From: Gammaproteobacteria bacterium
GTDB lineage: Bacteria > Pseudomonadota > Gammaproteobacteria > UBA6429 > Thiohalophilaceae
Assembly (NCBI GenBank): GCA_029880855.1
Contig: JAOUNS010000003.1
Span: 186,001 to 250,000, forward strand
Direction: 5' to 3'
DNA: 64,000 nucleotides
Below the pieces are notes generated by a model that searched no databases, had not been told where the DNA came from, and saw only the letters and a program-made list of their open reading frames with translations. Of this stretch, positions 52,495-60,191 are shown piece after piece (the stretch's first letter is position 1; each line of letters begins with the position of its first letter). The position numbers were made by a program, and so were the translations under genes.

Positions 52495-53703
52495 TTACTT
52501 GCTTTTAAAAGTGTCTGAAATTTTTTCGGTTACATATTTCGATGCATTTGTATACTTCTCCCTGGTCCAGTTTTTCCCCCTGGTCAAGAGTGCCACCAGC
52601 GTCGGTGATGGAAGGGTACTGTTCATTTGATCAACGGTGTTACGCCACTCATCAATGGAGGCTACCAGCTTGTTGGTTGCCTCGGTAATTGGCGCGAGAA
52701 CCAGATCCCGGGATATGGATACTTCTTCCATCCGGTTGGCCAGTTCACGAGTTGATTTACCGGCAGATGACAGGCTCTCATTGATGACATTGCCTGTTTC
52801 CTGCAGTCTTTGTTCGACTATTGATATTGGCTGTTTGATGGACTCAAATTCCGCAACCACTTTATTCGTTGCGGCAGTCACCCTTGATAGATTGGTTTCC
52901 ATTTGTTGGGCCAAACCTTCATAGCGTTGACTGATAAAATCATCAGGCATTTCCACATTCCCCATCTTGTCGGCAATGTCGGTTACCGCCTGATTTATGG
53001 TTGCCAAATGTGCATCCAGTGAGGTCTTGATTTTTGACACCGCTTCATCAGTGGTCAGATTAAGCAATTCATGAGATTGTTTATTGTTTTCCCTGGCAGC
53101 ATTGATGATTTCATTCCTTGCCGCTTGCAGGACAGTTACGCTGGTTTCCAGCTCAGTTGTAAGTCTTTTCACAAGCCAGGTCAGACTCTCTCGGGCATCT
53201 TCTTCAAGATCAACTATTGTCTGTCGTCCCTGCAGGATAAAAATACGTCCGGTAATCCCCAATACCGTTGTAATCAACGCAACACTGAAAGACGCCATGA
53301 CTTTCGAACTTTCTATTTTTGTTGGATTGAGCCATTCGATAGGTGCAAATGCAATAAACAGGGACCAGAGGGTAAACAAAAATCCCATGTAATACAGACT
53401 GTCCGCAAAGCCTTCTATATTTTTTATTTTCCCGACAACCATCATACCGATTAAAAAATACACAATCACGGATAATGCCGGTATCTCCCAAACATGTTTT
53501 AAGGCACCACCCAAGCCAATCATAAACAGAACAAAAAATACATTGCGCAGTTGGTGCTGTATTTTCAGCGGGTCTTTGTAAACCGCACCCGGCCTTGTCT
53601 CTTCGGTGCTTGCAATTCCATCAACCCCAGAATCTGCTCCTGTCTGGTCAACTCCCGGCACAGCATCTATCGCAGCGGTATCAAGTTTCTTTACTGTTGA
53701 CAT
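52495..53703 (-). CDS. Four-TM protein with long cytoplasmic coiled coil, MotA/ExbB-like
   Basis: The product has 402 residues: a polar N-terminus, then TMs at about 52-70, 75-91, 102-121 and 134-156, then about 245 residues of helical coiled coil. The TM3/TM4 wording (YYMGFLFTLWSLFIAF; MASFSVALITTVLGITGRI) resembles the conserved helices of MotA/TolQ/ExbB proton-channel subunits. The layout of four TMs plus a long tail recalls ZorA of the Zorya defence system. This is a pattern-level inference. The ExbD/MotB-like partner gene follows 67 bases downstream. Confidence 0.75.
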   Translation of the reverse strand: MSTVKKLDTAAIDAVPGVDQTGADSGVDGIASTEETRPGAVYKDPLKIQHQLRNVFFVLFMIGLGGALKHVWEIPALSVIVYFLIGMMVVGKIKNIEGFADSLYYMGFLFTLWSLFIAFAPIEWLNPTKIESSKVMASFSVALITTVLGITGRIFILQGRQTIVDLEEDARESLTWLVKRLTTELETSVTVLQAARNEIINAARENNKQSHELLNLTTDEAVSKIKTSLDAHLATINQAVTDIADKMGNVEMPDDFISQRYEGLAQQMETNLSRVTAATNKVVAEFESIKQPISIVEQRLQETGNVINESLSSAGKSTRELANRMEEVSISRDLVLAPITEATNKLVASIDEWRNTVDQMNSTLPSPTLVALLTRGKNWTREKYTNASKYVTEKISDTFKSK

Positions 53704-53715
53704 ATCATCCGTCCT

Positions 53716-54480
53716 CTATTCTTGCATTTCCTGCAAAAGATGTGTGGTCAGTAAATCTGCGCTGGATGCCAGTCCTGGCAGGATTGTCACCCGTTTAACA
53801 CCGGCATCTTTCAACCAGCTTTCCCATTTGATGAGATTCTCATCGGTCATATCCGGCGTATGTCGGTTCAGGTGACGGTATAATATAATGACGTGAAACC
53901 CTTTAAGATCGGGGATTTTGATTGACTTGCCCTTTCGCTCTTCAATCATATCCGACAGTACAATCAGGGATTTCTTGCTATATCCTTGCGACTGGGCAAA
54001 CTTGGCGGCAGCCGCGAATGCACCTGATATATCTGTCAGCGCTTCACCCCGGCGGTGCAGGACACTTTCCAGACAATCCTGTACAACATATTCTCTCAAA
54101 CCGCATTCCGGATGGCTCATTTTGTGCAACGTCTTGCTTCCACGGCTACAACTTCCTGAAAACAGTTTGGGGACAAACCTGACATCACAAAGGGGGGGCG
54201 CAAGATAGGAATTGCTGCCAATTTTCAGGTATCGAATATCGATCGGTTGCGGATACTGTCCGGCTGCATCAATCAGTCCCGTCCCAACCTTGGTGAGTAA
54301 CTGGCGGTTTATGGCCTCATTCCTGTTGTTAAACCAGGTACCGGACATATCCACCAGTACCATAATTGTTGATGAGTTTTCTGTTTTACATGAAGATGTA
54401 CTCAGGATTGTGGGTACCAGCAACAGAAATATCGCCACCAGTGAAGTTTTACCCCGATTTCGATAAATTGCCGCATTCAT
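53716..54480 (-). CDS. Exported VWA-like protein
   Basis: The product has 254 residues: a basic N-terminus, a hydrophobic segment ending LSTSSC (a weak lipobox), then a von Willebrand A-like fold. The first strand IMVLVDMSGTW supplies a DxSxT MIDAS motif, and a later strand reads KKSLIVLSDMIEE. The central part contains several cysteines (CDVRF, GSCSRG, PECGLRE, QDCLE) that could form disulfides. The ATG overlaps the stop of the preceding membrane-protein gene by one base, and the next gene starts 12 bases later. Confidence 0.75.
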   Translation of the reverse strand: MNAAIYRNRGKTSLVAIFLLLVPTILSTSSCKTENSSTIMVLVDMSGTWFNNRNEAINRQLLTKVGTGLIDAAGQYPQPIDIRYLKIGSNSYLAPPLCDVRFVPKLFSGSCSRGSKTLHKMSHPECGLREYVVQDCLESVLHRRGEALTDISGAFAAAAKFAQSQGYSKKSLIVLSDMIEERKGKSIKIPDLKGFHVIILYRHLNRHTPDMTDENLIKWESWLKDAGVKRVTILPGLASSADLLTTHLLQEMQE

Positions 54481-56366
54481 CAGCCGGCTTCCTGCAAGGC
54501 GCCATCGACCGTCAGTTCTTTGCCTGAAGCAGAGGCATCTTTTCGACGCGAGGAAATCAGCCTGGAAAGTTTTATCGACGGATAGGCGATCAATTCAATA
54601 ACTACATCCAGAATTTTTCCCAGCCAGGATATCGCATAGCAAATAATATAGAACGCAACAGGGACGATAATTGCAATTGCCCTGGCGACGGTTACCACAA
54701 AGTACCAGCACGCAGACAATATATGCTTGAGATTGCGACCGAAATATAACAGGGCAACAATACATGCCAGCATCATCATGAACCATGACCATTCGTTACG
54801 AGTATTCTCCCGGATAATCATGAATGCATTGAAAGCAAGAATACCAAGGACAATGCCAATCAATGCAAGCAGTGCCCAGCGCGAGGTCGGTTGCTCCGCA
54901 ACCATTTGTGCGCCTTCGCCCATGGTCAACACTCTCGGTCGGCTTATCCACAGACCGGCGGCCAACAGTACCAGTGTTTCTGATAGCGCAATGATTAAAT
55001 AGATTGAATCAGGTATCGCACCAAAAATCTGCATTTTCTGCATAAATATATTTTGCGACCAGACAAACAACCATGTCACTACTGCTGTTCCGATTCCAAA
55101 AAAGATATACTGATAAAAAGAACTCTCAACATCAATTTTACCCGACACTTCCGGACTCGTTCTTTCCCTATGCGCACCATCCGCCAAAGCTGACAGTTCG
55201 CTCATCGACGCCACAATATCCGCAGATACTAGTGGTTTATTGTCGTCCATACCCTTGAGATCATTCCTGTACCTGTCCAACCCTTCCCTGATCTTGTCAG
55301 ACAGATTATTCAGATTCTCGAACCCCTGGTTCAGGGTCCTTGTCTGATTTCTGTATGTAGCAAGTCGCTTGCCGATACTGCCCAGCGCAGTGGTCTGTTG
55401 TATCAGAGTTAAACCCTCTATAAGCAGATGTCCGCAAAATGCCAGCACGCCTACAACTACAACACCGAACGGGGCAAGCCAAAATTTAAAATAACCGGGG
55501 ACAGGGTCCGGTGCGAATATGCTGACAAAAATTTCCTGATCCATTTGCCCGCTCAGAACCATGTACAACACAAACTCAATGGCCATCAGTGCGGCAATCA
55601 ATAAAAAGATGGCAGCCTCTCCCAGGTGATGCCGGATATCCTCTCCCTTGAGTTTTTTCTGTTGATAGAACAGCACAATACCCAGAATACCTTCCAGAAC
55701 AGAGAAAAACAGCGACAGGATCATGGATAAACTCAAACCCAGGACATGCATGGAGATAAAACTGGCAAAGAACTGATTCAACAGGAACGTATTGATACCA
55801 ATCAGGGAAAAACCGCCGATGATACCGATAATCAACTTGGCCCAGCCTTCCCTTTTGGTCACTGATTGTTCTATAGCTGTTTTATCGTCCGGCGCGATTA
55901 ATTCAGCTTTTCGTTCAACCTTGCTCGAAAACTCTTCTACTTGCCGGATTATTTCTGCGCTGTTTTTGTCAATCTGAGCGACATTTTCAGCAAAACTATC
56001 TGTATGCTCATTGATTTTTTTTGCGCTTTCTTCGACTTTCCCCTTCGTCTTTTTCACCATATCCCTGATTACCCGGTCATAATAGTCGAGCCTTAACAAC
56101 AGACTATTGGAATCTACAAACCTGCTCTTCGCCTCACCAAGCCCGGCAACCATTTCTTTGACCCTGTTCCAGACTTTACTGCTGAGTTCCAGGAAAAAAT
56201 CATAAAGACGAATCAGGTATTTTGATATCGCAGAATGGATAATTGCAAATGGTACAGACAGCAGCAACCAGAAGATTAATACCGCAATGATGTAGATTGA
56301 CCAGCGTCCCAAATATTCCAAATGTGGATGAATCAATGCCAATTGTTGCAAAAATTGTTCAAGCAT
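54480..56366 (-). CDS. Large polytopic membrane protein with coiled-coil segments
   Basis: The 628-residue product has a TM at about 20-45, then a helical region of about 130 residues with coiled-coil character (MVKKTKGKVEESAKKINEHTD...). About four TMs follow at roughly 177-320, a second soluble helical region (about 325-420), and five or so TMs to about 590. A charged tail (SRRKDASASGKE) ends it. I recognise no family. It is the first gene of the accessory operon, with GGGGAGG eight bases before the ATG, the strongest ribosome-binding site of the group. Confidence 0.75.
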   Translation of the reverse strand: MLEQFLQQLALIHPHLEYLGRWSIYIIAVLIFWLLLSVPFAIIHSAISKYLIRLYDFFLELSSKVWNRVKEMVAGLGEAKSRFVDSNSLLLRLDYYDRVIRDMVKKTKGKVEESAKKINEHTDSFAENVAQIDKNSAEIIRQVEEFSSKVERKAELIAPDDKTAIEQSVTKREGWAKLIIGIIGGFSLIGINTFLLNQFFASFISMHVLGLSLSMILSLFFSVLEGILGIVLFYQQKKLKGEDIRHHLGEAAIFLLIAALMAIEFVLYMVLSGQMDQEIFVSIFAPDPVPGYFKFWLAPFGVVVVGVLAFCGHLLIEGLTLIQQTTALGSIGKRLATYRNQTRTLNQGFENLNNLSDKIREGLDRYRNDLKGMDDNKPLVSADIVASMSELSALADGAHRERTSPEVSGKIDVESSFYQYIFFGIGTAVVTWLFVWSQNIFMQKMQIFGAIPDSIYLIIALSETLVLLAAGLWISRPRVLTMGEGAQMVAEQPTSRWALLALIGIVLGILAFNAFMIIRENTRNEWSWFMMMLACIVALLYFGRNLKHILSACWYFVVTVARAIAIIVPVAFYIICYAISWLGKILDVVIELIAYPSIKLSRLISSRRKDASASGKELTVDGALQEAG

Positions 56367-57070
56367 TTCCGTGCCTCCCCAACAACATTACCCTTAACGG
56401 TAAATTATTGAATGCAACAGATGTTCCTGTTATATTCCTGGACCATCATATTTCACTCTTAATGATTAAATCTGCACCTGTAAAATTTCTGAATGTGGAA
56501 ACAGCCAAGACAATTACCAGAATGTATTGTCTGATCGTTAACCTGAAAGTGGATAAGGGTGAGCACCGAAAGAGTGAAGGCACATGAGTACTGCTTAGAG
56601 CCATTCCATATTCCCCCTGGCGATCTTCTTTTACCGAGGCTGAATTCGATGCGTTTGAACACCAACTCTCTGACAGAAGAGATTCGCCCCGACAAATCCC
56701 TGATACCCAATAATTCTGCAAGTCGGTATTGTAGTGAGTTTTCAGGGATTCTGCAGCATTTAATTCTGATACACTGAAAATCTTTCCTCTCACAGAGTAA
56801 CAAATATTTGCAGAATACAGTAATCCTATTCTAATATTTCGACTCTGATTAATTGTGATAATTTTTATAAGCACATTGCACTCATAATTTACAGATAATT
56901 TGAACATTAGCACTTAAATCTATTATTAATTGGTAACTATCAAATTCACCGCATATCTTTATCGGGAAATAACATGTCAATAGACAAATACACTGGTTGG
57001 ATTCAGTTCCACCATTTCCGTGACACGCCGCCTGATACCACTTTTTCACGATCACCGGCTGTAAGGCCTG
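56367..57070. other. 704-bp AT-rich intergenic region
   Basis: No gene is supported. It lies between the divergent accessory operon and btuC, so it should hold both promoters. Short open frames exist on both strands around 56440-56910. One rightward frame (about 56588-56713) has protein-like composition and ends in TAA, possibly a gene remnant, but it lacks a ribosome-binding site and a recognisable family. Confidence 0.5.
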
Positions 57071-58069
57071 ATGTGTTTTGACTTGAGCATGAAACAACCA
57101 ATTTATCTATTTATTCTGTTACTGATCATATTCATGGGAGGAATGGTACTATCCTTAACCAGCGGCAGTATCAATGTCACCCTGTCTGATCTGCTCATTA
57201 TGCTGAGCTCGAATGAAGAAAGTCTGCAACACCAGCTTGTGCTTGAACTCCGCCTGCCCCGTGCGCTGGGCGCTTTCGTCACCGGCGCCATGCTGGCCCT
57301 GGCCGGGGCATTGATGCAGGTGTTGTTGCGCAATCCATTGGCCGATCCCTATGTACTGGGTGTCTCCGGGGGGGCGGCGGTGGCTGCGATGCTGGCCATC
57401 CTGGCCGGTTTGAGCGGACTGTTGATCTCCGGCAGTGCCTTTCTCGGCGCCATGCTGGCCATGCTGCTGGTATTTGGTCTGGCCCGCGGCCATGGCAGCT
57501 GGACACCACACCGTTTGTTGCTGACCGGTATTGTGCTTGCCTCGGGTTGGGGTGCGGTGATCAATTTCATCATGGCGACCAGCCCTGATCAGGTCTTGCG
57601 CAGCATGGTGTTCTGGATGATGGGTGATCTGGGTTATGTGCAATCCGTCGGCAGCGGTTATGTTTTCCTGCTTGTCGGCTTGCTGGTTTGTCTGCCCATG
57701 GCGCGCAGCCTGAATATCCTGACCCAGGGTGAATTGCAGGCCGGCGCATTGGGGGTCAACGTCAACAAGGTGCGCATAACTATATATATAGTCGCCTCCT
57801 TGTTAACCGCCGGCGCCGTGACCATGGCAGGCAGTATCGGTTTTGTCGGGCTGGTTGTTCCCCATCTGGTGCGTCTGATGGGTGTAACGGATCACCGCCT
57901 GTTGTTACCCGCCTCGGCCCTGCTGGGCGGTTGTCTGTTGATACTGGCGGATACGGCGGCCCGCACCATCATCGCCCCGCAACAACTGCCGGTGGGTGTG
58001 ATCTCTGCAACCCTGGGTGTACCGTTATTTTTATATCTTCTCTACCATGGTCTGGGACGACGGCCATGA
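57071..58069 (+). CDS. btuC: Cobalamin-type ABC transporter permease (FecCD/BtuC family)
   Basis: This 332-residue permease has about nine to ten TMs and family motifs LRLPRALGAFVTGAMLALAGALMQ, NPLADPYVLGVSGGA and GFVGLVVPHLVRLMG. It would translocate a corrinoid or siderophore through the inner membrane as a dimer. Its ATPase gene overlaps by 4 bases, and the riboswitch-controlled btuB nearby supports vitamin B12. An ATG six codons later (57089) is an alternative start; AAGG precedes the first. Confidence 0.9.
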   Translation: MCFDLSMKQPIYLFILLLIIFMGGMVLSLTSGSINVTLSDLLIMLSSNEESLQHQLVLELRLPRALGAFVTGAMLALAGALMQVLLRNPLADPYVLGVSGGAAVAAMLAILAGLSGLLISGSAFLGAMLAMLLVFGLARGHGSWTPHRLLLTGIVLASGWGAVINFIMATSPDQVLRSMVFWMMGDLGYVQSVGSGYVFLLVGLLVCLPMARSLNILTQGELQAGALGVNVNKVRITIYIVASLLTAGAVTMAGSIGFVGLVVPHLVRLMGVTDHRLLLPASALLGGCLLILADTAARTIIAPQQLPVGVISATLGVPLFLYLLYHGLGRRP

Positions 58070-58836
58070 CACCGGTTCTCCAGCTGCACAGCATCGACAT
58101 ACATATTGGTGACAAACTCATTTGCCGGGATCTGGATCTGACTGTGGGGCGCGGTGAATGCTGGGCCATCCTGGGCATGAATGGCGCAGGCAAGACCACC
58201 TTGTTGCACAGTCTGGCCGGTTTATACCCCACCGCCAAAGGTCAGATCACCCTCAACGGTGTGGCGCTGGGCACCATGGAGCGCAAGCTGATCGCCCGCA
58301 GTATGGGGTTGTTGTTACAGGATTATGAGGATCATTTTCCCGGTACGGTGATGGATCTGGTATTAACCGGCAGACATCCCTGGTTAAGCGCCTGGCAATG
58401 GGAGTCGCCGCTGGATAAACAACTGGCCCTGACTGCGCTGGAAAAGGTCGGGCTGGTCGCGTTTGCTGATCGACAGATCACCACCCTGTCCGGTGGTGAG
58501 CGACGCCGTGCGGCACTCGCCACCTTGTTGACCCAGTCACCGGATATCCTGCTCATGGATGAGCCGACCAACCATCTGGATATCCATCAACAACATCGTA
58601 TCCTGACATTGGTCCGTGATCTGGTGCATGAACAGAACAAAACCGCCGTGCTGGTCTTGCATGATATCAATCTGGCCATGCGCTATTGTGATCATGCATT
58701 GCTGCTGTATGAAGATGCCAAGCCGTTACAGGGTGAGATCAATGATGTGATGACGGAAAAGAATCTGACTGAACTGTTCAAACATCCCCTGACTGCAATG
58801 GATGGTCCAAACAGCAGGGTGTTTCTGCCCGGTTGA
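58066..58836 (+). CDS. btuD: Cobalamin-type ABC transporter ATPase (FecE/BtuD family)
   Basis: This 256-residue ATPase has Walker A GMNGAGKTTL, signature LSGGERRRAALATLL, Walker B ILLMDEPTNHLD and switch VLVLHDINLA. The ATG at 58066 overlaps the permease stop (ATGA), indicating coupled translation. Larger upstream starts would run far into the permease gene. The BtuF-like binding protein is encoded separately, about 4.3 kb downstream. Confidence 0.93.
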   Translation: MTPVLQLHSIDIHIGDKLICRDLDLTVGRGECWAILGMNGAGKTTLLHSLAGLYPTAKGQITLNGVALGTMERKLIARSMGLLLQDYEDHFPGTVMDLVLTGRHPWLSAWQWESPLDKQLALTALEKVGLVAFADRQITTLSGGERRRAALATLLTQSPDILLMDEPTNHLDIHQQHRILTLVRDLVHEQNKTAVLVLHDINLAMRYCDHALLLYEDAKPLQGEINDVMTEKNLTELFKHPLTAMDGPNSRVFLPG

Positions 58837-59523
58837 TCAACCGACCTGTTTGACAATTCGGGTGGAGGCGACGTCGCTTTCCAGCCAGTTAAGCAGTGGT
58901 TCCCAGTCGTCCTGATCGACCTTGGCGCGATGATCCCACAAATCACATACACCGATGCCCTGTCCGGCGGCACGGATATAGTGCTGGGTATCACGCAGTT
59001 CGGTGATCAACGGTAACTTGAGTGAATTCAGAAAACGTTCCAATGACTGATAAACCATGGTGTGTTTCTTGACCCGATTGGCGACCACACCGACCCGCAC
59101 ACCAAGCTGGCGAACCTTGCCGATCAGCAACAGATCTTCAATAAACCGGGTGGCGGAGTGAATATCAATGGGTGAAGGCAGGACAGGAATCACAATGGTA
59201 TCGGCCAGGCCGACATAATCGAGGACATGGTGACCGGACACACCGGCCGGCGCATCGATAATGATCCGCTGCGTCTCCGGCGGCACGCGCAAGGCCCAGC
59301 TGGTCGTAATACCGCCGGTTGCGCGTCTGCAGGCCTCAACACCAAAGATATCGGGGAGATTATTACTTCGCTGGGACAGCCAGCGCATACTGGATGCCTG
59401 GGGATCATAGTCCAGCAATGCGGTCGCGAATCCATCCCGCGCATAACGACTGGCGAGATTCGTCGCAATCGTCGTCTTTCCACACCCACCCTTGCTGTTC
59501 AGGACAAGTATCTTGCGTACCAT
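58837..59523 (-). CDS. ParA/MinD-family ATPase
   Basis: This 228-residue P-loop ATPase has a deviant Walker A with signature lysine (NSKGGCGKTT), switch I/II-like DYDPQASSMRW and IIIDAPAGVSGHH, and late VANRVKKHT. No ParB or parS-like element is adjacent, so it is an orphan that could position a protein cargo. Its stop codon directly abuts that of btuD. The start at 59523 was chosen for typical ParA length; a longer frame reaches 59565. Confidence 0.88.
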   Translation of the reverse strand: MVRKILVLNSKGGCGKTTIATNLASRYARDGFATALLDYDPQASSMRWLSQRSNNLPDIFGVEACRRATGGITTSWALRVPPETQRIIIDAPAGVSGHHVLDYVGLADTIVIPVLPSPIDIHSATRFIEDLLLIGKVRQLGVRVGVVANRVKKHTMVYQSLERFLNSLKLPLITELRDTQHYIRAAGQGIGVCDLWDHRAKVDQDDWEPLLNWLESDVASTRIVKQVG

Positions 59524-59737
59524 CCCGTTCTTATTCCTCTGTTTTCCTTGTGTTAAACATACCACATGAACGCAGATTTTGCTTACGGATTAAGCAGTTA
59601 ATGTGCGAGCGATCACACTTTAGCCAGGAGATGGTTATTTTTCCACCAAACATAACCTGATTTAACAAACAGCTGCACAGTTTGCCGCCCGGCTTGACAC
59701 CAGACACCCACATCCATAGAGTACGGCCACTAGATAC

Positions 59738-60075
59738 AAGCTTCAGGTGTTCCAACGGCTCTCAGCCGGAGGAATGAAACGGGAAGCCGGTGCCCCGCAT
59801 AGCGGGAATTCCGGCGCTGCCCCCGCAACGGTAAGTGAGTAGAAGCTGCCTCAAAATGTCACGAGCGCAGGTGAGACAAGGTAAAAATGAAGGAACAAGC
59901 GGAATTTACTCGAAGTAAATGCGCATTGTGAGTTCATTTTTAACACCGTATCACCAAGCGGAGTAACTTTGAGACAGCTTCTGAAAGCCAGCCAAATCAG
60001 CCACTGTGTATACACGGGAAGGCGGCCGGCCGGATCAAGCATCCACTCACGAGCCCGGAGACCGGCCTGAAGTGT
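59738..60075 (+). promoter_or_regulatory. Cobalamin (B12) riboswitch controlling btuB
   Basis: The closing helix P1 is CTTCAGG (59741-59747) with CCTGAAG (60066-60072). Between these lie the conserved pieces in order: GGGAAGCCGGTGCC (59781 on), CTGCCCCCGCAACGGTAAG (59817-59834), GCCACTG (about 60000), GGGAAGGC and the B12 box AGCCCGGAGACCGGCC (60052-60067). It lies 117 bases ahead of btuB. It is longer than usual because of a 142-bp insertion in a variable arm, described separately. Confidence 0.92.
59841..59982. mobile_element. MITE-like fold-back element inserted in the riboswitch
   Basis: The 15-bp ends AGAAGCTGCCTCAAA (59841-59855) and TTTGAGACAGCTTCT (59968-59982) are inverted repeats with one mismatch. 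Inside are further inverted segments (AAAAATGAA with TTCATTTTTAA; ATTTACT-CGA-AGTAAAT at the centre), so the whole 142 bp can fold into one long hairpin. It has no coding capacity. No clear target-site duplication is visible. No second copy was noticed in the window. Confidence 0.75.
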
Positions 60076-60138
60076 TCGGGTGTGTCGCGGAGGGCGATGC
60101 GTACGGGTCAATTTCCAGCCTTGTCCGTATTCTCCTCA

Positions 60139-60172
60139 GCACACGTAGGTACCCCACGCGGGTGTGCGTTTT
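60139..60172 (+). promoter_or_regulatory. Possible expression-platform hairpin of the B12 riboswitch
   Basis: GCACAC (60139-60144) can pair with GTGTGC (60162-60167), and an internal ACCC/GGGT helix is an alternative. The stem is followed by GTTTTACTTT and then the btuB ribosome-binding site GAGGAA. It may terminate transcription or mask translation when cobalamin is bound. Confidence 0.5.
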
Positions 60173-60191
60173 ACTTTGAGGAAATACCATA

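Noticed and set aside
51639-56366. A complete known Zorya defence system
   Set aside because: Only a ZorA/ZorB-like pair is suggested; no ZorC, ZorD helicase or ZorE nuclease is present, and the partner lacks an OmpA-like domain.
56446-56913. 155-codon minus-strand frame upstream of the accessory operon
   Set aside because: No ribosome-binding site and no domain; composition looks like noncoding AT-rich DNA.
59851-60111. 86-codon minus-strand frame across the riboswitch
   Set aside because: Overlaps the fold-back element and conserved riboswitch core; no start signal.
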